Origin: Limisphaerales bacterium
GTDB lineage: Bacteria; Verrucomicrobiota; Verrucomicrobiia; Limisphaerales; UBA1100
DNA length: 64,000 nucleotides
NCBI GenBank assembly: GCA_014382585.1
Contig: JACNJL010000050.1
Span: 43,968-107,967 of the forward strand
Reading direction: 5' to 3'
In this document: positions 36,621 through 45,624 of the stretch, piece by piece
Position numbering within the stretch: the stretch's first letter is position 1
How the letters are laid out: each line of letters opens with the position of its first letter
Notes under the pieces: model-generated
Database searches by the model: none
What the model was told of the DNA's origin: nothing
The model's input: the letters and a program-made list of their open reading frames with translations, nothing else
Translations under genes and position numbers: made by a program

Positions 36621-38018
36621 TCAATTCTTGAACCACGGCCGCCGCGCGTTCTTCGTGATCTCGGCGTCGAGGGTTTCCATGCGGGCGCGGAGTTGCTTGA
36701 CGACCTCGGGCTTTGCTTCGGCGAGGTTGTTTTTTTCGCCGACATCCTTGGCCAAGTCGAAGAGGAAAATCTGCGGCGGGCGGTTGTTGGCGCGGCGCGG
36801 TTTTTTCACGAGCAGTTTCCAGCTTCCACTCCGCAGGCCTTCGATGTTTCCGCGGGAAGTGTAATGGAGAAATTCCGTGCGCGGGGATTTTTGGGCGGTG
36901 CCTTTCCACAGGCCGGTCACGTCCAGGCCGTCGATCTTTCTGCTCTTGGGCAAAGGTTTGCCGGTGAGGGCGGCGATGGTGGGGAGTAAATCAATGGTGC
37001 CGGTGAGTTCATCGCACACGGTGCCGGCGGGAATGCCGGGGCCGCGCATCACATACGGAACGCGCTGACCGCCCTCGAAGGTGGTGCCTTTGCCGTCGCG
37101 CAACGGACCGGCCGAACCGCCATGGTGCAGGAACGGCAGCCACGGGCCATTGTCCGTCGTATAAATAATGTAGGTGTTGTCGGCGAGTTTCAGTTCATCC
37201 AACGTTTTGAGCAGGCGGCCGACTTCCGAATCGATGTGCTCGATGACATTGATGTAGGCGTTCTTCGGGTTAGGATCGCGGATTTCATCGGGCACATACA
37301 ACGGAATGTGCGGCATGGAATGCGGCAGGTACACGAAGAACGGTTTGTCCTTGTTAGTCTTAATGAAATCGATGGACTTCTGCGTGTAACGGCGCGTGAC
37401 GGTGCGTTGGTCGACCGGCAGTTCGACGATCTTCTCATCCTCGTAGAGCGGGGTCTTCCATTTGGTAAGCGTGGATTCCGGATCGGCCCAAAGAAGGTCC
37501 ATGCCCTGCCAACCGCCGCGCGGTTTGCCCTTGTTGTCGGGATGGTTCATGTCGTTCGAGTACGGGATGCCGTAGTACGTATCGAAGCCATTGGCCGTCG
37601 GCAGCGTTTCCTTGTGATGCCCGAGATGCCATTTACCGAAACAAGCCGTGGCATAGCCCTGCCCTTTCAAGTGATCGGCGATGGTGTGCTCCTTGGCGTT
37701 CAGCCCCTTGGTCGAGGCAGGGAACAGCACGTGCTGGTGCATGCCCACACGCTTGGGATAACAACCGGTCAGCAACGCCGCCCGCGAGGGCGTGCACACC
37801 GGCGAGGCCACCATGAAGCTCGTGAACTTCCGTCCCTCTTTGGCGATGCGATCGATGTTCGGCGTCTTGATCGTCTTCGAGCCAAAGCAACTCAAGTCTC
37901 CGTACCCCTGGTCATCCGCGAAGATAATCACGAAGTTGGGCTTGGCGGCGGAAGCCGTTTCCACGGCAAACAAGAAAACGGCCAGCAGACAGGCCAAGGC
38001 AATACGAGTGTGTTTCAT
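36621..38018 (-). CDS. secreted arylsulfatase
   Basis: A 465-residue protein. The frame stays open upstream into the neighbouring gene's region, but the ATG at 38018 starts the signal peptide (MKHTRIALACLLAVFLFAVETASA) and is chosen. DD at 35-36, signature VCTPSRAALLTGC with Cys75, then 'GYATACFGKWHLGHHKETLPTANGFDTYYGIPYSNDM', a block characteristic of arylsulfatase-A/galactosamine-6-sulfatase-like enzymes, and 'YTTDNGPWLPFLHHGGSAGPLRDGKG'. It is the last gene of the long minus-strand run. Removal of sulfate from galactose- or hexosamine-type units is plausible but unproven. Confidence 0.93.
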   Translation of the reverse strand: MKHTRIALACLLAVFLFAVETASAAKPNFVIIFADDQGYGDLSCFGSKTIKTPNIDRIAKEGRKFTSFMVASPVCTPSRAALLTGCYPKRVGMHQHVLFPASTKGLNAKEHTIADHLKGQGYATACFGKWHLGHHKETLPTANGFDTYYGIPYSNDMNHPDNKGKPRGGWQGMDLLWADPESTLTKWKTPLYEDEKIVELPVDQRTVTRRYTQKSIDFIKTNKDKPFFVYLPHSMPHIPLYVPDEIRDPNPKNAYINVIEHIDSEVGRLLKTLDELKLADNTYIIYTTDNGPWLPFLHHGGSAGPLRDGKGTTFEGGQRVPYVMRGPGIPAGTVCDELTGTIDLLPTIAALTGKPLPKSRKIDGLDVTGLWKGTAQKSPRTEFLHYTSRGNIEGLRSGSWKLLVKKPRRANNRPPQIFLFDLAKDVGEKNNLAEAKPEVVKQLRARMETLDAEITKNARRPWFKN

Positions 38019-38077
38019 ATGAATTAAATCCGGTGGCGGGAGCATGGAAAGAAACCCGCCGACATTCAACGGTGAAA

Positions 38078-39844
38078 TTACGGATGCGCCAAGGACGCCA
38101 CCGGCACCACGGTCAGGCCACAATCTTCCTTGCCGATGGAGTAGACGACGTAGAGCTGGCCGTCGTGTTCGTGGGCGTAGGGGTAGCTCCATTGCTTGCC
38201 TTTGGCGGCGCCGGGAAAGCGCGGTGGGACGGACTTGCCGTGGCGCAGACGCCACATTCGGCTGAGGGTTTTTTCGCCGGGCTTGCCGACGGAAACGCAC
38301 AGCGTGTCGCGGTTGCGATAGTTGGAAATGACGTAAAGCTGACCGGTGCTGAGCCGACCAAGGTAGGCCTTGGCTCGGGGCATGGGGAGGTTGCTCGGGC
38401 GAGCCTTGGCCCAGGTCTTGCCGTGGTCCTCGCTGGTGGACACCCAAGCCACGCCGGCGCCGCCGCGGATGACCGCCAGCACGTGCGCGCCATTGGCCCA
38501 GACGGTCGTTTCAGCAAAGCTCGGCTGGAGCTGCGGCGGGAACGGGATGAGCACGGAATCCCATTTCGTGAAATCGTCGCCGCGACTGACGGCCACCACG
38601 GGATAGCCATCCTTGTCCTGACCCCCGGTGACGTAACTGCCGTTGCCCATACGCACGGGCTCGTCGTAGGGCCAGCAGTTGCGCATGACTATGCCGCGGG
38701 TTTTCCATTGATCAGTCTTTTCATCGAGCACAAAGGCCTCGCCGCGCAGGCCCCGAAAACGCCTGCCACCCGGCTCGCCCGTGCCGAAGCGCGAACAAAT
38801 GGTCCACAGCTCGCCCCGGTGCCGGAACAGGACGCCGTGGCTGTGCCGGTCCGCGCCATCGAAGCCGGGGCCGACGACCTCCAGCGGGCTCCACGTCTTG
38901 CCGCCGTCCTTGGAGCGGCGGCCCTGCAGGGTTTCGTGCGGACCGTTTTCGTTGGTGGGACTGTTGGCCCAGTTGGCGTACAGGACACCCTTGTGCATCA
39001 CGATGGCGGCGCCGTGCAGAAATTTATAACCGTCCTCGGCCGGTCGGTGAATGGTGCGATGCACGATGCCATCGGCAAACGGAATGCGCGCCGGATCTGG
39101 CGGCAAAGGCGATCCGTTCCACAACGGAAACACGTCGCCGCCGAGCGGTTGATGTTTGGGGACGACGTGGGTGGCGGCCACCGGCCGGTACTGCGCGGCC
39201 ATCGCCTCGGCGGACAACGGCGCATCAAAGAACTGTACCTCATCCAACGCGCCAAAGAGATTTTGCCAAATGCGTCCGTTGTCGTTCACGCCGCCCAAGG
39301 TGAGCGAAGCAGCGGTCGGCGGCAGTGGCCGCGCCAATTCCCCCACCCCTTCGCGTTTGCCGTTGAGCCACAGCTCAGCGCGCTGGGGCGTCACCACCAC
39401 GCCGATCTGATGCCAATGTCCGGGCTTGGGCGGCGTGGCGGCGGCAACGGTCTGCCAATCGCTCTGGCGCAGGTAGAGTCGAAACCGGCCGTCCTTGTCG
39501 ATCATCACGCCCCATTCGCGCTGGTTCTTCGAGTACACGTTTTTGGCCGCAATCATCTGCTGACCGGCCTTCAGCGTATACGGATTCACCCAAGCCAACA
39601 GCGTAAAGCCCGCCGGTCCATGGCCGAGCTTCGCCGAATCCTTGACCTCCAGCACCGCCGCGCCATCCATTACCAGAGATTGCCCGCGCGCGCCGCCGGC
39701 CGGTTTCACCTCGCCGCCTTTCACCGCAAAGTCAGATGCCTTCGGGCCATCCAGTTTCCAATGGCGAACCGGCTCGGCCGCCATCAGCGTTGTGGCAAGC
39801 AACCCCGCGAGCGCTAGGGCGGGAATGGAGATGAACGGTTTCAC
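38078..39844 (-). CDS. LamG plus sialidase-like (BNR) secreted protein
   Basis: A 588-residue protein with signal peptide MKPFISIPALALAGLLATTLMA. Residues ~25-220 are a LamG/concanavalin-like domain ('HWKLDGPKASDF', 'FTLLAWVNPYTLKAGQQMIAAKN', 'LFGALDEVQFFDAPLSAEAMAAQY'). The rest resembles exo-alpha-sialidase propellers with BNR/Asp-box repeats (RSKDGGKTWSPL, STSEDHGKTWAKA). It may hydrolyse terminal sialic acid-like or other sugars, or only bind glycans: not all sialidase-like PVC proteins are catalytic, and the Arg triad cannot be confirmed here. It lies 59 bp upstream of a sulfatase gene. Confidence 0.85.
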   Translation of the reverse strand: MKPFISIPALALAGLLATTLMAAEPVRHWKLDGPKASDFAVKGGEVKPAGGARGQSLVMDGAAVLEVKDSAKLGHGPAGFTLLAWVNPYTLKAGQQMIAAKNVYSKNQREWGVMIDKDGRFRLYLRQSDWQTVAAATPPKPGHWHQIGVVVTPQRAELWLNGKREGVGELARPLPPTAASLTLGGVNDNGRIWQNLFGALDEVQFFDAPLSAEAMAAQYRPVAATHVVPKHQPLGGDVFPLWNGSPLPPDPARIPFADGIVHRTIHRPAEDGYKFLHGAAIVMHKGVLYANWANSPTNENGPHETLQGRRSKDGGKTWSPLEVVGPGFDGADRHSHGVLFRHRGELWTICSRFGTGEPGGRRFRGLRGEAFVLDEKTDQWKTRGIVMRNCWPYDEPVRMGNGSYVTGGQDKDGYPVVAVSRGDDFTKWDSVLIPFPPQLQPSFAETTVWANGAHVLAVIRGGAGVAWVSTSEDHGKTWAKARPSNLPMPRAKAYLGRLSTGQLYVISNYRNRDTLCVSVGKPGEKTLSRMWRLRHGKSVPPRFPGAAKGKQWSYPYAHEHDGQLYVVYSIGKEDCGLTVVPVASLAHP

Positions 39845-39883
39845 GCGCGAATCATTCGGCCGAATGCTGTGGTAGTCAATCCA

Positions 39884-40888
39884 TCAGGGCGCGCGGCGGA
39901 AGAGCATTCCATAAAATGCCTCCTGATCGCCGGGATCGATGGTTCTAAATTTAACGAACTCCGCAGCCGCTTCCGGTTGGGCGGGATCGATTCGAATGCC
40001 CCATAACGGAACGGTCGAAGTGGGCAGCATCCCGTATCGGACATCGCCGATCACATGGGGCGCTTCCGGATGTTGCCCCAAAAAGCCATCGGACAAGCGT
40101 TCAAAGCGGGCCACATCCTGGGCCAGCCGCGAGGAATCGCCGGGCGCGGGATCGGAATCTCCGAGTCCATAAGCCGCCACTTCGCCGCCGGGATATATCT
40201 TGGGCGCCAAGCCGGGGAACACATGAATGGCATCCACGTGATACACGCCTTCGTGCAGATAAACCGATCGGTGCAGAAACACATTACCGATGCTCGGCTT
40301 CACAATCTGCCGGTCGGCCGCGTGATCGCGCTGTTCGATCAAGGCGGCTTGCGCGGACTCGGCCTGGCGATGTTGCGTGAGGGCAAACAACAGATAGCTC
40401 AGGCAAAAAATGGAGGCCGCGCGCGGAAACCAAACTTGCCGGCGTTTCACTCCAAGAATGAGCAGGATCAACAGCGGCAAACTAAACAGCGGATCCACGA
40501 TGGAAACGAGATTCCACGACACCCGCTCCAGCGCAAACGGCCACAAAAGGTGCGTCCCGTAACTAGTGCAGGCATCGAGGAGCCCGTGCGTTGCATAACC
40601 CAACATGCAGGCCTGCCAAATTTCTCGGAAATCGAATCGCCGCCGCGAAAGCCCCCAGATCAACAAGGCCACGAACGTGGCGCCCACGGGGATAAAGGCC
40701 AGTGAATGGGAAAAGTGCCGGTGATAATCGAGGTTCAGCAAGGGATCGGCCGACGATCGAATGAGCGCGTCCAAGTCCGGCGCCATGCCGGCCACTGCCC
40801 CGTACCATACCGCCCGACCTTGCGCCTTGGGGCCGGCAAACGACTGCGCCACCGCCGAACCCACCAGTCCCTGGGTCAGCAAATCCAT
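39884..40888 (-). CDS. YdjM/DUF457-family membrane-bound metal-dependent hydrolase
   Basis: A 334-residue integral membrane protein. The N-terminal 'MDLLTQGLVGSAVAQSF', Asp38/Asp40 in 'MAPDLDAL' and His56-x-His58..His61 in 'YHRHFSHSL' are the conserved metal-ligand motifs of the YdjM (DUF457) family. About four to five hydrophobic helices lie in residues 60-180. Residues ~200-334 form a soluble domain of unknown role. Related proteins are linked to SOS or lipid metabolism, though their reaction is unclear. It lies between the DUF1552 and sialidase-like genes with short gaps (34 and 39 bp), so it may be an unrelated passenger in the operon. Confidence 0.85.
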   Translation of the reverse strand: MDLLTQGLVGSAVAQSFAGPKAQGRAVWYGAVAGMAPDLDALIRSSADPLLNLDYHRHFSHSLAFIPVGATFVALLIWGLSRRRFDFREIWQACMLGYATHGLLDACTSYGTHLLWPFALERVSWNLVSIVDPLFSLPLLILLILGVKRRQVWFPRAASIFCLSYLLFALTQHRQAESAQAALIEQRDHAADRQIVKPSIGNVFLHRSVYLHEGVYHVDAIHVFPGLAPKIYPGGEVAAYGLGDSDPAPGDSSRLAQDVARFERLSDGFLGQHPEAPHVIGDVRYGMLPTSTVPLWGIRIDPAQPEAAAEFVKFRTIDPGDQEAFYGMLFRRAP

Positions 40889-40922
40889 GAAAGCGTTTTC
40901 CTCGCGGTTCGGTTGCGAACCA

Positions 40923-42305
40923 TTAGGCCTTCATTTGGTGAATCTGTTGCGTGGCAATGCCAATGGGGCGGTCGAGCGGTACGCCGGCGCAGGCGAGCAA
41001 GGTAGTGAGTAGATCGCCCTGATTCCCCTTGATGCCAGACAGGAACCGGCCGGTCTTGAGGCTGCCGCCGCCTTTACCGGCGATGATGAACGGGAGATTG
41101 TCACGCCGGTGCTTGTTGCCGTCCTCGAGGCCCGAGCCCCACATCATAATGCAGTTGTCGAGCAACGTGCCCTCGCCTTCCTTGAGCGCGTGCATCTTCT
41201 TCACCATGTAGGCGAACTGCGCAACGTTGAATTCGTTAATGGCCGCGACCTTCCCGATTTTTTCCTGATCACTGCCGTAGTGTGTCTGCGAGTGATGCTG
41301 GTTACTGAAGCCCAACTCGGGGTAGGACGCGCCGTTGGGGCGGGACCCCACGTAGGTGCTCACCCGCGTGGTGTCGGTTTGAAACGCCAGCACGGTGAGG
41401 TCGCACATGACCTGCATGTACTCGCTGCGCTTGTCGCCCTCGGGGATCTTCACCTCGATAGGCGCCGAGTCAGTGGCGTGGCGCTTGGAAGGGCCAACGC
41501 CGTTCTTCTCCAGTGCAGCCTCCTGCTGGCGGGTCTCGATGGCGGCGATGCGCCGTTCCACCGAGCGTACGCTATCGAGATATTCGTCGAGCTTCTGCTG
41601 GTCAATCTTGGATAGCGTCCGGCGCAATTCCCGGGCGCCGCCCAGTACTCGGTCGAGCATCTGCCGGTCCAGCGGATTCGCCTGAGTGACCTTGCCTTTC
41701 TGACCGCGCTTACCGAAGAGGCGGTTCAGGACATTGCGCGGATCGGTCTCGGCGGGCACAGGCTGCGTGGGCGAGCGGTAGCTGCAGTGGTTGTAGTACC
41801 CCTCATGCAGGCCTTCCTGATTTTCCTTCCAAGTCTGCGGCATGGTGGCCAGCTCGAGCGACGGCAGCAAGGTGTGGGCGCCCACGTAGTTGGCCATGAT
41901 TTGGTCGGCGGAAATGGAGATGTTAACGCGTCCGCGCGTATCAGGATCGGGCAACCGCCCGGTGAGCCAGGTGGACAGCTCCAGCGCGTGTGGCGCGCCA
42001 TTGAACGGCGAGATCGGCACGCCGGAAATGCCCTTCATCATCAGGCATTGGTTCATGATCGGCTTCAACGACTTGAGGATAGGCGGCGCGGCGTTGCGAA
42101 ACGCTTCCTGATCCTTGGGCCAAAACTGGTCCATGATGACGCCGTGCGGCATGTACATGAAGGCGAGCCGCACAGGCGCTTTGGCGGCAGCCTTGGAATT
42201 GGCCGCCCAGCCGAGGGAATCCATAAACGGCAGCGCGAGGGAAACACCCGCGCCCTTCAGAAAGGTCCGGCGATCGACAGAAGATTTTTGATGCATGGTT
42301 TTCAT
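40923..42305 (-). CDS. DUF1552 family Tat-exported protein
   Basis: A 460-residue protein starting in an ATGA overlap with the upstream DUF1592 gene. Tat signal [19 protein letters not shown]. Family blocks: '[20 protein letters not shown]', '[30 protein letters not shown]', '[27 protein letters not shown]', '[16 protein letters not shown]', '[34 protein letters not shown]'. The family has no assigned reaction. Downstream partner of the 633-residue DUF1592 protein, with which it probably works after Tat export. The last of three consecutive pairs. Confidence 0.92.
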   Translation of the reverse strand: MKTMHQKSSVDRRTFLKGAGVSLALPFMDSLGWAANSKAAAKAPVRLAFMYMPHGVIMDQFWPKDQEAFRNAAPPILKSLKPIMNQCLMMKGISGVPISPFNGAPHALELSTWLTGRLPDPDTRGRVNISISADQIMANYVGAHTLLPSLELATMPQTWKENQEGLHEGYYNHCSYRSPTQPVPAETDPRNVLNRLFGKRGQKGKVTQANPLDRQMLDRVLGGARELRRTLSKIDQQKLDEYLDSVRSVERRIAAIETRQQEAALEKNGVGPSKRHATDSAPIEVKIPEGDKRSEYMQVMCDLTVLAFQTDTTRVSTYVGSRPNGASYPELGFSNQHHSQTHYGSDQEKIGKVAAINEFNVAQFAYMVKKMHALKEGEGTLLDNCIMMWGSGLEDGNKHRRDNLPFIIAGKGGGSLKTGRFLSGIKGNQGDLLTTLLACAGVPLDRPIGIATQQIHQMKA

Positions 42306-44203
42306 TGTTTAACTCGGCGATGGGTGAACAGATAACTGGTGGCGATCTCGGTGACAATCGTTTGCACGCGATACTCGTCGCGGGCGATCCGATCCATCAA
42401 CTGATCGAGGATCACCTCGTCGTAGCCTTCCAACTGGCGGCCCAGCGCGTAGGCCATCAGGCGTTCGGTCAGGTTCCGGGCGAGATCCGCTTCGCGCTGG
42501 GCAAGCAGCTTCTTCAATTCTGCGGGCGTGGAGAAGTCTTTTCCGCCGGGCAATTTTCCCGCCGAATCAATCGCCGCGCCGGCATCGTTCTTCACGCGCC
42601 AACGGCCGATGGCGTCGAAATTCTCCAAGCCGAAGCCGATCGGATCGAGCACCTTGTGGCAATTGCGGCAGGTGGCTTCGGATTGGTGCAGCTCCGTCCG
42701 CTGGCGCAGCGTCAGGCCCTTCACGTCCTGATGCTCCTGCTCTTCGAGTTCAGGCACGTCAGCCGGTGGCGGCGGCACGCGCTCGCCCAGCACCTGTTCC
42801 AGCACCCACACCCCACGCTTCACTGGGCTGGTGCGGTTGGGGAACGACGTGGCCGATAGCGTGGCCGCCATGCCGAGGATGCCGCCCCGGTTAGGATTGG
42901 CCAGCTGGACTCGTCGCATCTTGGGCCCCGGCACGTCCTGCTTTAATTCGTACAACTTGGCCAACGGCTCGTTCAGGAAGGTGTAGTCGCTGTCCACGAA
43001 TCTCACGATGCGTTGGTTCTCGCGCAGCACGCTTTCAAAAAACAGACGGGGCTCCTCCATCATCGCCTGTCGCAGCGCCGGCGTGATCTGCGGGAATCGG
43101 TCCGGGTCGAATACCTGCCGGTCCAGTCCATCCACCTTCAGCCATTGGGCGCCGAATCCATCGTACAACGCCCGCGCGCGCGGGTCATTCAACATTCGTT
43201 TCACCTGCGCCCGCAACACCTCGGGCTTCTGCAACGCGCCCTGATCCGCTAGGGCGGCCAGTTCAGCGTCCGGCGGCGCGGACCACACCAAATAGGAAAT
43301 CCGGGCAGCCAGTTGGAAATTGTCCAGCGGCACGATGGATTCCTTTGAGTCCACTGCGCCTGCCGGTGTGATAAAGAGAAATTGTGGCGAAACCAGGACC
43401 GCCTTCCACATCAGCCCCAGCGACGCCATGTAATCCAGCTTGTTTTCCTGTCCCAGCTCGAAGATACCCACTAGCACGTCCAACTCCTTCTCGGTGGGCG
43501 GTCGTCGGTACGCATCGCGCGCCAAGGAACGCGCCACTTGCCGCGCCGCCTTACGAAGATCCGCGCCCTCGGACGGCGTCTCGCCAAAGAGCCGTTTCTG
43601 AACCTCCGTGGGCGCTTGACCGGCCGCTGCCATGACCTGCCCGACCACCTTGTTGGCCACCTCGAGAAACAGCTCCGACTGCAGCGGAGAAATGGAATTA
43701 AGATACCCCTCGCCCACCACCTCGTCGGGCAGGCTGTCGGTGACCGACGGCGACACTCCGTACAGGGCGCGCAACGTGTTCCCGTACTCCGCCTTGGTCA
43801 GGCGCCGGATCACAAACGGCCCGGGATCGCGCGGCGCCAGATACTTGAGCTTGCCGATCCACTCCACGAACTGCCGTCGTTCTTCGTCGGTCGGTTTCTT
43901 GGAGGAATCCTCCGGCGGCATATCGTGCACCTTCACGTTGGCCACCGCCTTCTTCCAATGCAGGGACGCCGACTCGCCGCCCGGATTCTTGAGTGCCGAT
44001 TGAAGATTGATCCCCGCCTTCGCCCGCGAACCGTGGCAGCGTGTGCAGTACTTGTTGACGAACGGGCCGACCTTCTCCTTGAACACCTTCTGGGCATCCG
44101 CCCGCAGCGCCGCCTCATCCGCGCCGACGACCGAACCGACCGACCACAAGGCAAACGCCAGTGCCGGTATGTTCGTTTTGAAGGCTCCCCGAAACATATC
44201 CAT
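42302..44203 (-). CDS. DUF1592-type diheme protein (PSCyt)
   Basis: A 633-residue protein with an N-terminal signal ([19 protein letters not shown]). PSCyt1 heme motif CTRCH begins at Cys53; '[19 protein letters not shown]' marks DUF1587; '[27 protein letters not shown]' marks DUF1592; '[36 protein letters not shown]' starts DUF1588, with its heme motif CRNCH near 512; DUF1585 ends the protein. It is shorter than its relatives because the jelly-roll insert between DUF1587 and DUF1595 is missing. It overlaps the DUF1552 gene by 4 bp and starts 8 bp after the previous DUF1552 gene. Confidence 0.92.
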   Translation of the reverse strand: MDMFRGAFKTNIPALAFALWSVGSVVGADEAALRADAQKVFKEKVGPFVNKYCTRCHGSRAKAGINLQSALKNPGGESASLHWKKAVANVKVHDMPPEDSSKKPTDEERRQFVEWIGKLKYLAPRDPGPFVIRRLTKAEYGNTLRALYGVSPSVTDSLPDEVVGEGYLNSISPLQSELFLEVANKVVGQVMAAAGQAPTEVQKRLFGETPSEGADLRKAARQVARSLARDAYRRPPTEKELDVLVGIFELGQENKLDYMASLGLMWKAVLVSPQFLFITPAGAVDSKESIVPLDNFQLAARISYLVWSAPPDAELAALADQGALQKPEVLRAQVKRMLNDPRARALYDGFGAQWLKVDGLDRQVFDPDRFPQITPALRQAMMEEPRLFFESVLRENQRIVRFVDSDYTFLNEPLAKLYELKQDVPGPKMRRVQLANPNRGGILGMAATLSATSFPNRTSPVKRGVWVLEQVLGERVPPPPADVPELEEQEHQDVKGLTLRQRTELHQSEATCRNCHKVLDPIGFGLENFDAIGRWRVKNDAGAAIDSAGKLPGGKDFSTPAELKKLLAQREADLARNLTERLMAYALGRQLEGYDEVILDQLMDRIARDEYRVQTIVTEIATSYLFTHRRVKQ

Positions 44204-44211
44204 TAGCCTGC

Positions 44212-45606
44212 CTACACCTCGCTCAAGGTGCCCGTGCTACCGGCAAAACGCTTCGCCTCAACGCCGAGCTTGTGGAGCATGGTGAGGTAGAGATTGGCGG
44301 TGGGCAGTTCGCTAAAGTTCATCTCACCGCGCCAACCCGCGTCGGTGTCGATACCGGCAGTCGATTGGTGTTTTTGGTTACCCCGACCGTACTTGAGGTA
44401 TTGGCCGTGCTTGAAGCCCAGCTTGCGGCCGCCGATCAGTAGCAGCGGATAATTGCGCGACAGATGGAACGCACTGGAGGCCGAGCCGAACAGGATGGCG
44501 GTGTGGTCGAGCATGTTGCCTTCTCCGCCGGGTTCGGGCGTAGCCTTGAGTCGATTAGCAAAGCGGCCGAGTTCCTCGTTGATGAAGCGGCAATAAACGC
44601 CAAAATTTTTGTAGCCGCCGGGTTTCTTTACCTCATGCGTCAGCCAGTGAGCGGCCTTGAAGCCCACGGCACGCGCCAGATAATCACTCACGCCCACGCC
44701 GTTTTCGCGCCCAAGCTGGTAGGTGGCCACGCGCGTGGTGTCGGTCTTGAACGCGAGATAAATCAGTTCGTACATGGTGCGCAGGAAATTGCGCGGATCC
44801 TCGGGCGTCACATCAAGCTTGAGATGGTCCGTGTCCACCTTGGGCATGGGGATATTCAGCCACCGCTTGGCCTTGGCCACCCGCATCTCGGTATCGCGCA
44901 CGGACTGCAAATATTCCGCGAGTGTTTCCTGATCGCGCTTGGAGAGCGACCGATTCAGTGACCGCGCGTCCTCCAACAAATCATCCAACGCACTTTGGCT
45001 CAGCGCCAAACGGCGGGCTGCGTCCGGGCCGTTCTTCACAAAGAGCATATCAAAAATGCGCTTGGGCTTGTGCTCAGCGGGAATGGGCCGGCCCTGGGCG
45101 TTGAAGGAGAGCGTGTGCGCGCCACGCGGCGAACCGGTGCCGCCATCGGTGGACATCACCAGCGAGGCGTGGCGCGTGTGTTCGCCGGCGTGCGAGGCAA
45201 ACACCTGGTCGAGCGAAATGCTATTGTGATAATCGCCATCAGCGCCGGTATCCGCCGCAGTGATAAACTGATCGGCATTGGCATGGCCATGCACCCGGCG
45301 CAGCGCGGGATTCGACAGGCCAGAAAATACGGTCAGCTCATTGCGCAACGGCTCCAGCGTTTCCATGCACTTGGTGAGCTTGAAATCCTTGCCCTTGCCA
45401 TGCGGAAACCAACTCCAGTCCTGAAACGCCGGATCCTTCTCCAGCGGCATCGGCACGCCGTCCGGCAGATAAAAACAGGCCAGCCGCTTGCGCTGCCCCG
45501 GGGACTGCGCCGCGCCGGTAAAAGATTCCAGCCACGGCAACGCCAGCGCCACCCCAGCGCCGCGGAGAAATTTCCGCCGATCCAATGTCGATAAATTCAC
45601 GTTCAT
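44212..45606 (-). CDS. DUF1552 family Tat-exported protein
   Basis: A 464-residue protein from the ATG at 45606 (the GTG just before is less likely). Tat signal [20 protein letters not shown]. Shared DUF1552 blocks: '[44 protein letters not shown]', '[27 protein letters not shown]', '[22 protein letters not shown]'. It is much closer to the DUF1552 protein at 48350-49753 than to the other copies, pointing to duplication of the pair. The upstream gene is its DUF1592 partner, 18 bp away. Confidence 0.92.
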   Translation of the reverse strand: MNVNLSTLDRRKFLRGAGVALALPWLESFTGAAQSPGQRKRLACFYLPDGVPMPLEKDPAFQDWSWFPHGKGKDFKLTKCMETLEPLRNELTVFSGLSNPALRRVHGHANADQFITAADTGADGDYHNSISLDQVFASHAGEHTRHASLVMSTDGGTGSPRGAHTLSFNAQGRPIPAEHKPKRIFDMLFVKNGPDAARRLALSQSALDDLLEDARSLNRSLSKRDQETLAEYLQSVRDTEMRVAKAKRWLNIPMPKVDTDHLKLDVTPEDPRNFLRTMYELIYLAFKTDTTRVATYQLGRENGVGVSDYLARAVGFKAAHWLTHEVKKPGGYKNFGVYCRFINEELGRFANRLKATPEPGGEGNMLDHTAILFGSASSAFHLSRNYPLLLIGGRKLGFKHGQYLKYGRGNQKHQSTAGIDTDAGWRGEMNFSELPTANLYLTMLHKLGVEAKRFAGSTGTLSEV

Positions 45607-45624
45607 CACCCCATAATCTCCGAC

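Noticed and set aside
38033..39817. 594-codon plus-strand open frame
   Set aside because: It is antisense to the LamG/sialidase-like gene; the minus-strand reading has signal peptide, LamG and Asp-box motifs.
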